A DNA stretch of 64,000 nt, taken from positions 806,001 to 870,000 of the forward strand of contig JABYQQ010000017.1 in the NCBI GenBank assembly GCA_022605405.1, given 5' to 3'. The notes under the pieces are model-generated. The model worked only from the letters and a program-made list of their open reading frames with translations. It was not told where the DNA came from and searched no databases. Shown here piece by piece: positions 25,537-36,901 of this stretch. The DNA is from Earliella scabrosa. Lineage: Eukaryota > Basidiomycota > Agaricomycetes > Polyporales > Polyporaceae. A program made the position numbers and the translations under genes. The stretch's first letter is position 1; each line of letters starts with the position of its first letter.

Positions 25537-27289
25537 TCAAGGGGCCAGCCTCTGTGATGAGGACGTCGCCGACACGTCGAGCTGACTGCCGCCGTAGATA
25601 CTGTCGTATCGGCCATGCGCATAGTATGAGGAGTGGTGCGCAGCGCCAGGAGGAGTAGGAGCCATTGCGCCCAGCGGAACGTCGTCCGACTCAGTGCCAC
25701 GTGTAGGGCGCAAGGGGGTGGTCGCCTCCTCAAGGTCCAGGTCTGGGAGCGTCACCGACCCAGAGTGAGGATTGGTGCCAAATGGGGTGACGCCGTAGGA
25801 TGGGGCCGACGGAACGGCGTCGGATGTCGCTTTCAGCTTCGCCTGACGGGCTTTGCGGCGAGCGTAAATGACGCGCCCCTTTACGACGTCGATCTTGTTG
25901 TCGACGTAGCGCATAGCCACGAGAGTCATGATGACGGTAATGGTGATGACAACGACTTTGATTATCGTCGTCGTCTTCGTAACCTTCTTCTCTACAATGC
26001 GCGCGCGAAGGATCTGAGTATGTATCCTTGTTCACGAGGAACATGACTCGACGCACCTCCGTTCTCGTCTACAGGCGCCCCGCTGTTCTCCGACACGCCG
26101 AGGTAGACGGCCGCAAGTTGTTTTGGGAGCGCGACGAACGCTGCAATAAAGAATGTGACTATACCCATACCCGCCGTAGCGAAGATGGCAGTAGTCACTA
26201 CGGTGGTTGATCGTCAATATCATGTGCTCCGAGTATGTTACCCCATCGAAGATGCACTCACAGTGTGAAGGTATAGCACTGAAGCGGATCATGATTGCCA
26301 TCTTCAGGCCTCCGTCGCGGATGACCTCAGACAATAGCGCGTACTGTAGGTTCTTCTCTTCCATCTTCTGACCGCGCCCTCTGCAGCAAAACCGGAAGGT
26401 ACTGGTTGTCCAGGTACGCATCATATGAAAACCGTCTTGCGAGCGCCGACAAATATACCACTCACCAGTACGTGACGAGTTCGCCAATGATGGTACCCGC
26501 GGCCACGATCGCGAAACCGATCCCGACGCCCCAGACGTCTCCACATATGATAGCCACTAACTCATGGCCTATTAGCTGCACGCGAGGCTGTTAGCTTCTA
26601 GCCTGCAACAACGAGTGGATATATACGTACTGGGGGGAAAGACAAGATGATCATGATGCCGATGGGGATGGCCCATGCGCCCGGGGTTCTATAGAGGAAC
26701 AGAACGCGATTCAGTCACACGCTGACATCGTACCGATGCGAGCAGCTCACTCTCTCAACCACTCAATTTGGGGCCCGAGTGCCTCGACGATCTTCTGCTG
26801 CATGACGACGAACGTGATCAAGAGGCCAATCACAACGACAAACACCACCAGCTGGACTGTCAAAGTTAAGGATCCAGTCAGAACGCCGGCACCAGCGAGG
26901 CATGGAATGGGAGGGAGACGTACTGATATTTCTAGGCTGGCTGAGCCACTCCTTGTTCAAGTATCTCTTGATGTCGGGGGCGCACGACCGCATCTTCTTC
27001 GATAGCGCCTCATTCTCGGACGGTGTGGGACTTGGCGTGCGCACCACATCGCGATAGTCGACGCCAATATGGACTTCCTTTTGATATCCAGGTGGGGCCG
27101 TTGGGTTGGGAGAGCTGTTTGTAGGGCGGAGCGGAGGGTATGCAGGCTCGTTGGGGACAGAGTAGTCGAAGTGAGGAGCGTAGGCAGGTGGCTGCGGGCT
27201 CGGCGCGTAAACCTGAGGGGCGCCATTACTAGACGCCAGATACTCGATCAGCAAACGTTGAGAGGTCACAATAGCCGTACTCACTTCAT
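25537..27289 (-). CDS. TVP38/TMEM64-family VTT-domain membrane protein, array copy 2
   Basis: Same family and architecture as copy 1. Exons (minus): 27289-27285, 27228-26924, 26856-26751, 26688-26631, 26575-26466, 26401-26262, 26197-26057, 25991-25537; about 439 aa. It again begins with a five-base exon (ATGAA) and a 56-nt intron, as in copy 1. The N-terminal tail is Pro/Tyr-rich (YAPSPQPPAYAPHF) and ends in RTPSPTPSENEAL. The VTT core is present: TPGAWAIPIGIMIILSFPP, LIGHELVAIICGDVWG, IRFSAIPSH, ATAGMGIVTFFIAAFVALP. The last exon has a TM segment (VVVITITVIMTLVAMRYV), YARRKARQAK and a longer Ser/Pro-rich C-terminal tail than copy 1. SIPG of the core is SIPS-like here (AIPSH), a mild change. 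Confidence 0.88.
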
Positions 27290-28190
27290 GTCGATAAAAT
27301 ACAAGTGACTGAAGAAGAGCGCCGTCGACGACCGTAAGTAAGTGAAAGATGGGAAGAGGTCCAAAGTGGAGGGTCGACGTCCATGGTCCACTCAGGCTGG
27401 TTGATATATGTACACGCCAACGCAGCGCAGTGGAGGTCTGCCGATGCGCGGCATTGCGCCGCAATGAGGACCGATCCACCCTTCACTGGGAGAGAGTATT
27501 GCATTGCCGGCATATCAGCGGAAGTCTCCGGCGCGTGGAGCCCATACACCGCCACCGCATCCAAAACTGCTGTCGACTGCTGTCCTCCAACATACCCGGC
27601 CACATTGAGCGGAGAATGGGGAAAAAGAGAGGAACGAAGACGTTAGACGGTTCCGGGACCAATTTTCGTAAGCGGCGGCACTGCCGTCCCGGATTCCGAT
27701 TGTGAAGACATAGACTTCGCAGAACGCGATACTTACGTTGATTTCCATGTGAAGCCATGCGGCCAGTGTACGTTCCGAGCGGAGGCGCGAAACTAGCACA
27801 ATACTCGTTCACTCCACCCAGCATAGCCGTAAGCTGTGCTCACGGTGAGGAGTGCTCGACCCACCCCGTTCGGGTGACCGAGCGTCTCCTCCCCCAGACA
27901 CCATTGCCACCGCAGCGAGACTTGACGGTCAGCGACGCGCTCGAAACTTCCCACTCATCGGAAAGTTGTACATGAGAGCCAATCGGAGGAAACGCACCTG
28001 AACAATCAGAATCCGCAGACGATCCCTGTGCTCGGGTGTCACTGCCTCACCTGCCAGTATGCGCAGTCGTTAGTAGGCGAAGGAGCAGAACCTATGGGAA
28101 ACGCACTCACTTCCGATAACGATCGCGTGGTAGCTGCGTCGATCAAGGCTGTGATCGCGATTGCAGGACCTCTATCGCAGTTACGTTGAG
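27286..28190 (-). CDS. hypothetical multi-exon gene fragment upstream of TVP38 copy 2
   Basis: On the minus strand, three segments join with consistent phase: one ending RRSYHAIVIGS near 28.10 kb, EAVTPEHRDRLRILIVQ near 28.00-28.05 kb (acceptor TACTGGCAG, donor GTGCGT), and LTAMLGGVNEYCASFAPP near 27.74-27.83 kb (donor GTAAGT). A further open stretch near 27.29-27.58 kb (AVLDAVAVYGLHAPETSADM) could follow. No family is recognised and no start was found. The last frame ends at a TGA (27288-27286) that overlaps the ATG of TVP38 copy 2, so either that exon is not real or the genes abut exactly. Treat as tentative. Confidence 0.3.
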
Positions 28191-28594
28191 GATATCATAT
28201 GGCTGTATGATACACACCCAACTTTTTCCGATCAGTTCTAAGTTTAGAGTGGCCGCATATCTTCCTCACATGCTTCGTAATGCGTTTCAAACTCGTGTTC
28301 CAGTAATGAGGTGCCCATGCGAGCTCTAGCAAACGGGATGACCAGTCAGAGCCCAAGATCCACAATCGAGATACAAAGAAACCAACTCCCGGTCGCGCCT
28401 AAGGACCGTCTATCCCCGCCCCTCAGCAGGTCCCATCGTCTGCCTAGGGGAGACAAGGTCGCGCCCATACTAAACGCCTGTATGCCCTGCCTCCGATATG
28501 AACCACCGCACGCAGCGCCATGCCGTCACAGACAGACACAGTAACCTCCTCCACCGCCTAGAGCCCCGCTCAGCCACCTCCAGACGAAGTTTCC
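28191..28594. other. spacer, part of duplicated 3' flank of TVP38 copy 3
   Basis: No gene. 28.31-28.45 kb is recognisably similar to 32.60-32.75 kb (shared words around GAGCTCTA(A/G)CAAACGG and GAGATACAA(A/G)). This shows that the flank was duplicated with the gene. Confidence 0.6.
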
Positions 28595-30342
28595 TCATCC
28601 CAAGCTCAGCCTCTGCTTCCCGTCCCCGCGCGCCGCCTGGGGCAGGGCCGAGAGCTCGATGAGTGCGAGCCGTGGTTCAGGCGGGGCCTCCGAGATCGGG
28701 GCAGTCGAAGTATCGACCCTGTCGTGCATCCGCAAGCTTGCACCATGCGAAGACGAAGATGTGTGAGGAGTGGACAATGCGGGCAGGGTGTCGAAGTCGA
28801 GAGTGACGGCCGAAGAAGTCGCGGCTGCGAGCGCCTTGGCTTTCCTATGTAGTTGATGTGCGCCAGCAGACCGCGTGGAGTGCAAGCCGACACACGATGG
28901 AAATGCGATGGTTGGATGCAAGTAGAGCATGATTCAGAGAGATGATCAGCGGCTTGTCCGGGAGCCAGAGGAGAGGGGGACTCGACGCACCTTGCCTTAC
29001 GCCGCTCGTTCACGATCCGGTGCTTCACCTCGTCCACCTGCTTGTGAATGTAGTGCATCACGGCGAAGGTCACTACATTCGCGACGAGTATATGTACGAC
29101 CTTCAGTGCCGTGCCAATGGAGTTGCCGGTCCCTGCCAGATGGGAAGTCAAGTCAGATACTTCCTAAACCAACATCCGCCCAGGAACTTACCGGTTTGCA
29201 GCTCCGACATGCCGATGAAGATAACCGCGATGTGTCTCGGAGCCGTGAGGATGACCGCCACGCCGATCTTCCACATGCTCATCCCGCATGTGGCGAAGAA
29301 GGCGGTCAACACTGTTCCACGTCTGTCAGCTCCTCACAGAGACGCGACCGGACGAGGGAGAACACGCACCAGGTCCAGGTATCGCCCCGTACCGTAGGAC
29401 AGCCGGCACCCACAGCCCGACTTCGCGCAGGACCTGCGCCAAGAGCGCGTATTGGACCCGGCGCTCCTCAAGCTTCCTACTGCGCACTGAGCAGCCCCAC
29501 TTGAACACACTGTTGAAGAATACAACCAGTCAGTAACGATATCATTGAGAGCGGGGAGGATGCTCACAACAGTGCCACGAGTTCGCCGATGAAGGTCCCC
29601 CCGACGACCATGCCGAAGCCGACCCAGAACCCGTACACAACCCCGCACAGGGTTGCTACTATCTCGTACCCGAAGAACTAAAGGATGTCAGTATGACAAT
29701 CAGTGCGTGCACACTGATGTGGGACACAAGCAGTACATACGGGAGGGATCGACAGGACGATCAAGAACGCGAGCAGAATGGCCCAGGCTCCGGGTGTGCT
29801 GCGAGAGAGGTAGCAATGAGCGGTGAGCGAGAGGAAGGGAGATACTGATGTCGACTCACTCGCGCAGCCAATCCGCGTGCGGGAGCAACGCACGCACTAT
29901 ATTCTTCTGGAGCGCGAGCAAGGCGATAGTGAGCCCGGTGCCCACGAAAATGACCACGAAGATCGCTACGTGTGGGGTCCACGAGCTCGATGAGCTCGAG
30001 AGCAACGGAGAATGGACATGAAGACGCACATATATTCCTCGTGGTCAGGTACGGCTGCGGATGGCGTATCCGCGCGTAGAGAGCCTTCCAATCGCACGTC
30101 CGTGACTTTTGCAACAGCACGCGAGTCTCCGTCGGGGTGGGACTCGGGGTGCGCATGACTTCGCGAAGCTCGACTCCAACGGCGTCCTCCTTGTCCGGAT
30201 CGCTGACCGTGAAAGATGGCGGACGAGGGTGCGAGGGATGGCGGATGTGGAGGTCGGCGTCGTTTCCGGGATCGTGTACGAGTACCGACGAAGTAGGCGG
30301 ATGCGGGTAAGAGTCTGCCCGTGCGACTTCGGGGTCGTGCAT
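28595..30342 (-). CDS. TVP38/TMEM64-family VTT-domain membrane protein, array copy 3 (diverged)
   Basis: Exons (minus): 30342-30030, 29965-29860, 29798-29741, 29677-29568, 29509-29370, 29311-29192, 29132-28991, 28844-28595; about 412 aa. The start is the in-frame ATG (MHDPEVARADSY), without the five-base first exon of copies 1-2. The tail carries RTPSPTPTETRVL. The core is altered: TPGAWAILLAFLIVLSIPP, FFGYEIVATLCGVVYG, then LRYGAIPGP in place of RxSAIPGH. The next block, ATCGMSMWKIGVAVILTAPR, loses the SLPKQL motif, and that exon is 21 nt shorter than in copies 1-2. The ending has a TM segment and ERRKAR, then a separate last exon. Closest to copy 4 in intron pattern and tail. Function may have shifted or relaxed. 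Confidence 0.86.
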
Positions 30343-32791
30343 ATCTTTTCTTCGCGGTGCACTGGGGAGTGAGAACCGGTGGCCAAAAGAATAAGGGAAT
30401 CACGAACCTGGTCGCCGTGTCTGTGAGGAAGTAGTGGGCGCAAACAAAGTCTACGTCAAATGTGGGACACGTAGGGACTCTGCCTGGGTCCGCGTGCGGT
30501 GGGTATATGTATCAGGTCCCTCATGCTTTGGTTATATCGCATAGTGTGCGCATCGCCTCAACAACGGCGAAAGGGCCGAGATACAAGGAACGCCCTCCGG
30601 AAGGCGCCCGCGATCCGTCAGAAAACGGCGGTAATGCGCCTGGTACGCACACTGTATAGAGCGTCTTCCTCGAGGAAACTGCGGAGAAGCCCTCGTGAAC
30701 AATGGTACTCGGGCCAAGCCATAGGCGCGCCGTTTCACTGATCGACAGCCCCATCTGGCATCTAGGCAAACCAACACCCTTGTAAGATCGTTGACTGCAG
30801 ACTGCATGAAAATGAAGTAGAAGTGTATGATAACACTCACCGGCGCGGCTGTCCTAAGACAATCGTCGTGCGTATCTTGAGCATGTTATGAGCGATTAGG
30901 ACAAACAAAGGGATGTCGCAACTCGCGGAGGATTTGACCGATGTTCCGAAAACGTAATGAGAATTGTGTATATGCAGAATTTCAACAAGCGGTGGATGTA
31001 CGCATGGTGCTTCTGGTAGAAGAAAAGGAGGAAAAACAGGCGTCCTCTACGTGTACGCATATGAGCGAAGGCAGATAAGCATACCGTGCACTTGTCATTC
31101 CAATGTTCGGCGATACTGCAGTGAGGCTACAAACCATCACTCACGTAGTTAGAGGTGAGTATAAAGTCACAGTACGAGTGGCAGGATACTATGGACCGCA
31201 CGCGGGCTTGTTTTTTTTCTTTGCAAGACTAGCAAAAATTTACCTCAGTGCGCCGCTGCCACCCCTTCAAATTTCCTCGACGATTCCTCACAAGTGCAGC
31301 AGCTATGACGGCGAGATATGGCCGATGTCTTCAGTAATACTGCAGTGTTGGTTGACAGAGCCACCAGTGCTGGTATCAGAGATTAGACGACGACTGCGCG
31401 CAGTGTTGGCGATCCGTCACGGTCGGGTGCCGCTTGTAGTTACGCGGACTGCGCTCACTAGCGCAGAGATGAGCAAGAAAGACAGAGGAGGCGATGTCGG
31501 CGACAGCCACGGAAATGAGAGTCGAGACGTTTTTGGACGTTGAACGTTGAACGTCGGCGGAGAGCCCGACCCGTCGACGACGCGCCTCGGGCCGGCCACC
31601 GACACTCACGTTCGGCAAATGCCGTTCTACTGCGTGGAACTCGCACAAACGGTAAGTCCGGTAAGTATTAAATGTACGGCCTACACCGCAAGTGGGAATG
31701 CTCAATGTTGGGTCCGGTGATAATTGATGACGAGTGACTGTCAGGACGTACATGATGACAACAACCCTCTCATCCTGCGTGCCCACCGGCGGGCATGTGC
31801 CCTTACTAGTCGTGCCAGCTGGCACCTCTCGCTTTGTGGTTGTATCGAGTCGAATCGTAGGTGTCGCGCGCCATGGTCGATGGACTCACGCCCCCACGCC
31901 CAACTGAGTTACACCAAAATCTTCCAGCACGACGCTCAAGCTGGTAGTGCAATGGAACAACTTGAATGGCAGGAGGTCAAAGCACTGACTGCAGTTCACT
32001 GTGCATTATCACGCATACCAAGGGGCCATATACCGAGGAAATCACCTCCCGGAGACTGTGCCTATGTAGTCATCCGAGTCCCCTGTCTACCAGAGAAGTT
32101 ACTGTCTCTCACCCCGCTTACCGCCGTAGCAAACCCTGACGGCGGGCGATGCGCTCCAGGCTGAGCACCCATTGAACAGCTGCACAGGATTCCGGTGTCA
32201 AGACCGAGCGGGAGGGAACACACATGCTCCCGCAGTCGTTCCGCAGACCACGACAATCCCGATGCCTCGGTGTGGCAACAATCCTCGGTAGATGAACGAG
32301 TAGGAAAGATGGGTATGTACATAACCGAACCTCCTTACGACGGCCAACAAAGACTTCCTCATACGACGACTGCATGCGACTCGATGCGAGGTGTGTCGAC
32401 TCGGCTTCGGTCCCGCTAGAGCAGCCCATCCGTCCCCATCGAAGCCGAGCATAGGCAGGTATGATAGCTCGACTCAAGCGTCCCGACCGGCGAGGGCAAG
32501 GGGATCGTGCGCCCTTTATACTGATCTCCACCTAACGTGATGTGTAACAATACAACCTCGTTCGCCAATCCCGCAGTGTCCGTGCGCGTCGGACGAAATC
32601 AATGATACCGCCCCGCCGACGGCAACGAGCTCTAACAAACGGGTTTACCCGTCAGAACCCACGACCAAAGATCAAGATACAAGGGAACCAGCTACCAGTC
32701 ATGCGTGTATACCCCCCGCCTCAGGTTCAAACGGCGCCAAGCCGTTACGGACAAAATAATTACCTGACCACCCACATAGTACGGGCCCTCC
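30343..32791. other. spacer between TVP38 copies 3 and 4
   Basis: 30.5-31.05 kb is similar to 34.85-35.35 kb upstream of copy 4 (shared block around CCTAAGACAAT and GTAATGAG(A/T)ATTGTGT), so it belongs to the duplicated unit. 31.1-32.5 kb contains only short frames. 32.60-32.79 kb matches the 3' flank of copy 3. No gene supported. Confidence 0.5.
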
Positions 32792-34654
32792 TCATTTCCC
32801 CCTCAGCCTCTGCTTCCCCTCCTCGCGCGCTGCCAGCGGTACGGCGGATATTGCAACGATTTCAGGCTGCTGTTGCGCGGGCGGAGGCAACGCGCTTGAG
32901 GCATTGGACCCCTCACGGACGTTAGAGGTCGCGCCATCTGCGAGCTGGTCACGGGCTGAAGCCGACAGCGAGACCTTCGAGCGGACGGGCCGGAGGTCGA
33001 CATCGATGGCGGGGACTGGGGACTCGAGGGCTGCAAGCGCCTTGGCCTGCCTGGGGATGCGGGGGCAAGCCGCACAAGGTATTCATTAGCCGAGCGCGAA
33101 CGGAGATACTCGGACTCGGACTCGGGCTGAACGTACCTCGCCTTCCGCCGCGCATGGACGACCCGGTGCTTTACTCCGTCCATCTTCCTGTTGATGTACT
33201 CCATCGCGATGAGGGTCATCACCAGCGTGATGACGATGACGACGGCCTTGACGCCGTTGCCCTTTCCGGGGCTCCCCACTGCCCGCGAGCGGAATGACAC
33301 GGTAACAGTAGGACGGGCGCGGGTGCGGGTGCGGGTGCGGGTGCGGGGTGCGGGTGTGGGTGCGGGGTGCGGGCGAGTGTCGGGTCAGGAAGGAGGCTGG
33401 TCAGCGCATGTCCACTACAGTATCGGAGCGTCCTCTCGGATATGTACTCACATCCGCTGTCCTCCTCCGACACGCCGACGTAGACGACCGCGAGCTGCTT
33501 CGGGAGCGAGAGAAAGGCGGAGGCGCAGAACATCCACACGCTCATCCCGCACGTCGAGAACACGGCGGTCGAGACTAGGCCACGGGGGTCAAACAGTCAG
33601 CTTATCACTATCTCCTATCACAGAGACAATTGCCGGGGTCGGACGCGGAGGAGAAACACGCACAATGTCCCGGGATGGCGCTGAACCGCATGATGGTCGG
33701 GACCCTCAACCCGCCTTCGCGCACGACCTGCGCATAGAGCGCATACTTCAGCCGGGTCTCCTCGAACTTCCTGCCGCGCGCTTGGCAGCACCATCTGAAC
33801 GCGCTGCGAGTAGGTAATCGATGAGCGAGTAAACAGGGGGGAGGAGGGGAGAAGGGTGGGTGCGTACTAGAAGTTCCCGAGCTCGCCGAGGAAGGTTCCC
33901 GCGGCGACAATGCCGAAGCCGATCCAGATCCCGTAGACAGTTCCGCACAAAATCGCAACGATCTCGTGTCCGAAGAGCTGCAGTGGGCGGAGGCGGATAT
34001 CACAGTTAGTGCATACGCTGCACAACGCGTTGGGCGGTACTTACGGGAGGGAACGACAGGACGAACATGAGCGCGATCGGAAGCACCCAACCGGCAGGCG
34101 TTCTGCCAGAGAGGCCGTGTTCAACAAAGAGCCAGATAAAGGGCGGATCAGACTGCAACTCACTCGCGCATCCAATCGGCGAACGGGCGCAAAGCATGCA
34201 CAATCTTCTTCTGCGTCGCGAGGAAAGCGGCAAAAAAAGCGATGATGCAGACGACGACCACGAAGATCCCTAAGGTAGAAAGCACGATAGTCTATGAGTT
34301 TGACAGTGAGCACATAGAACGAGACGACGCACAGATGTTCCTCCTGGTCATGTACGGCCGCGGATGGCGCATTCGGGCATATATGAGCTTCCAGTCGCAT
34401 ATGCGCGTCTTTTCCGACAGCACCCGCGCCTCCGACGGGGTGGGACTTGGAGTGCGCATGACCTCGCGCAGCTCGACTCCCACAGCGTCCTCCTTGCCCT
34501 CATCGCTGACCGTGGAAGGACGCGGGCGAGAGTGCGAGGTGGAATGGCGGACGTGAAGGTCGGCGTCGGTCCCGGCTTCATGTACGAGGACCGACGCTAA
34601 ATAGGTCGGCGGATACTGGTGCGAGTCTGCGCGTGCGGCTTCCGCATCATACAT
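32792..34654 (-). CDS. TVP38/TMEM64-family VTT-domain membrane protein, array copy 4
   Basis: Exons (minus): 34654-34333, 34269-34164, 34102-34045, 33977-33868, 33803-33664, 33574-33452, 33278-33137, 33050-32792; about 419 aa. Start MYDAEAARADSH is homologous to copy 3. The tail ends RTPSPTPSEARVL. The core is well kept: TPAGWVLPIALMFVLSFPP, LFGHEIVAILCGTVYG, MRFSAIPGH, STCGMSVWMFCASAFLSLP. The final TM is KAVVIVITLVMTLIAMEYI, then HARRKAR and a Ser/Ala/Pro-rich tail. Internal exons of 106, 58, 110 and 140 nt are the same length in all four copies. The intron between exons 6 and 7 carries a G-rich microsatellite. Confidence 0.88.
33301..33375 (+). repeat. GGGTGC microsatellite inside a TVP38 copy 4 intron
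   Basis: About eleven units of GGGTGC/GGGCGC/GGGTGT in a row on the + strand within the intron 33451-33279. The G runs are of length 3-4 with short loops, which could form a G-quadruplex on the template strand of the gene. Confidence 0.8.
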
Positions 34655-36054
34655 GACTATCCTGCATGCGTACTGTGGTCAGCGAGATAGGGACGGGTCA
34701 GATCAGAGGTGGATGACGAACCTGACGGTCGCCGAGTGGTAGTGAGTGATAGCAAATGAACCCCGGCAAGGTAGTGGATGGGTCCGTGGGTCCGATGGTG
34801 GGACCTTAAAGAACAGGCTCAACCTGGGAGCGTGTGTGCGGATGAATACGCGTATCCCCTCACGCTGCTGTTATACGGGATGTTCTTCGTATAGCCTCGG
34901 CGACGGCGATAAGCCGGGATACTGGGATCGTCCCTCCACGAGCTCACGACCCGCTAGCAAACCGCTGTTCTTGCATCTAGCCCGGATACTGTCTGGAGCG
35001 CCTTCACCGGGGGAGAATAGGTGCGGATAAGCCATTGCAGACGATGGCAATAGGCGTCCCCTGTCAAAATGCACCCCTCCATGAGGATATACTCACCACC
35101 AGCCTTGCTAGACCGCGTGTCATATGAACAACAGGTTTTGGGACACTGCTCACTGGCGTGGGTGCCCTAAGACAATGCCAAGTCTTCAATATCCACCCTC
35201 AGTGCGCCATTAGCTAGGACAGACAGCGGGACGGGGCCCTCGGAGGACTTGGCCGACGTTCCGGCGACGTAATGAGTATTGTGTCGAGGCATGTTCGCGG
35301 CAAGGGGTGGACGTGCTGGTGGGGCATCTGATTGGAAGAGAAGGAGTAAGAATAGACACTCTCGACCCGGGTGTACAGTGGGATGGGAAACGGAGCAAGT
35401 CCACCATGCTGTGCACGGCGTTCCTTGATATTCTAGCATTCACTGACCCTGCGATACCGGGCGAGCCGCGTTAACCCCCGCCTTGCACCACGGACATTAT
35501 GTACGGGTGTGTCGAGTCTATACGGCAGGTTACGAGTCGCGTGTGCACTTGGCACTGCCAGCCACGGATATCGTTGAGCTTCGTGCGCTGCGGACACAAC
35601 ACACATGTTTCTTCGACGAATTCTGCACTCACGAAGATCAACGTCTTTGTCTTTAGCGAGGAGAGCACTCCGTCGGTCTTACCTAGTAAGATGTGGCCAT
35701 TCTTGCGAAGTTGGCGTGGGTAACGTTATCAGAACCAAATGTCTAGGGCTGCGCTCAGGTCTAGAGCTTCTGCTGGAGTATAGTTGCCAGGGTTGAAGAC
35801 ATTATCTGGGAGAATGTCGATGGAGATCACGGCCAGAAACAACATCCCTGCCGTCCATCATTCAAGGCGCCGTGGCGGCACTGTCGGGAAAAGCCGATAC
35901 ATAGACGCCAGAGCGACGCATCGCGCCTGTGGCGGCGCGTCCGCGTCACTTGGAGGGCGGGGTGGCGCACAGACGTCATCGCGCCTGTGCGTGCACGTAT
36001 AACGGCGCCATCGAGGCATGACGAGCAGCCCGCACAACCAGAGCTTCTACGACG
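34655..36054. other. upstream region of TVP38 copy 4 and spacer
   Basis: 34.85-35.35 kb is the duplicated counterpart of 30.5-31.05 kb. On the minus strand it has an open frame with HNTHYVAGTSAKSSEG, whose copy-3 counterpart reads HNSHYVFGTSVKSSAS, so a short coding or conserved element may exist here. From 35.4 to 36.0 kb nothing is supported. Confidence 0.45.
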
Positions 36055-36636
36055 ATGAGCAACGGTGAGCCCCCACCGAGCGGGAACGTTGCCGAGGGCA
36101 TTCGCGCTGACCTCGGCTTTATGGACGTCGCAGCCATGAACAACGACTTCAACTACCAGAACCGCAACTACCCTCCGGAGAACGATAGTATGTTCCCCTT
36201 ACCCATCTCTCAGTCTACGCTCGATACTGAACCAGGAGATGCAGCGACCTCCGAGGGCGGGTACGGCGCCGCCAACGCCTTCTCTGAGCAGAACCAGCGG
36301 CGCGCCGACACCAACCGTATGCATCGCGACAAAGAAACACAGACGACCCAGGACCAGTTCTCGCCCTCCAACCACGGCCTCATCGACCAGTCGCTCGACG
36401 GCGGGCCCATCGGCCGCGAGATCCAGGACGCAAAGCAGGGCTCGGACGCGCACACGCGGGCGCAGTTTGCGCACGAGGCGCGTCGCGACTTCGACGCGCT
36501 CAACCCGTACGGGCGGAACCCGGACAACACGGGAGAGATGGACGAGCGGCTGGCTAGTGCGTATGCGGACCAGCGTGGGCGGCAGTATGAGGGGAGCGGG
36601 GCTGCGGGCAACGATGGCGACGTGGGTGCGTTGTGA
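36055..36636 (+). CDS. hypothetical hydrophilic protein, 193 aa
   Basis: Single open frame from ATG to TGA. No recognised domain. The sequence is rich in Asn, Asp, Gln, Gly and Arg, has almost no hydrophobic stretch, no signal peptide and no membrane segment. A charged central region (RRADTNRMHRDKETQTTQ) is followed by motifs such as HEARRDFDALNPYGRNPDN. This composition suggests a disordered, hydrophilin-like protein, but that is inference only. An ATG at 36018 followed by GTGAGC might represent an upstream exon, but the phase does not fit. It is convergent with PHO88, with 265 bp between the stops. Confidence 0.65.
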   Translation: MSNGEPPPSGNVAEGIRADLGFMDVAAMNNDFNYQNRNYPPENDSMFPLPISQSTLDTEPGDAATSEGGYGAANAFSEQNQRRADTNRMHRDKETQTTQDQFSPSNHGLIDQSLDGGPIGREIQDAKQGSDAHTRAQFAHEARRDFDALNPYGRNPDNTGEMDERLASAYADQRGRQYEGSGAAGNDGDVGAL

Positions 36637-36901
36637 GAGGGTGCCAAAGTGAACTTCTTGTCGCATGGAGGATTGCGTTTGTATTATATTGAATCACCAT
36701 ACCACCATCATCGTGATCGTTGCGCATTCAGACCACGCACGCTTGCAGAGACGTCGGGCGCGCGGTAGGATGGAGGATTAAGCAAGGATATTTTTGCACC
36801 GTCCAAGTAGGAACGCCTATAACGCACAAACAGATCCCGTACCATACATCAAGCGTCTCCGACGCATACAAGGGGGCCCCGAGGAGAAGAGACCGGGCAC
36901 T

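Noticed and set aside
36018..36120. Upstream start with GTGAGC...GTCGCAG intron for the hydrophilic protein
   Set aside because: The exon ends in phase 2 but the acceptor would need phase 1, so the frame does not connect; the ATG at 36055 is kept.
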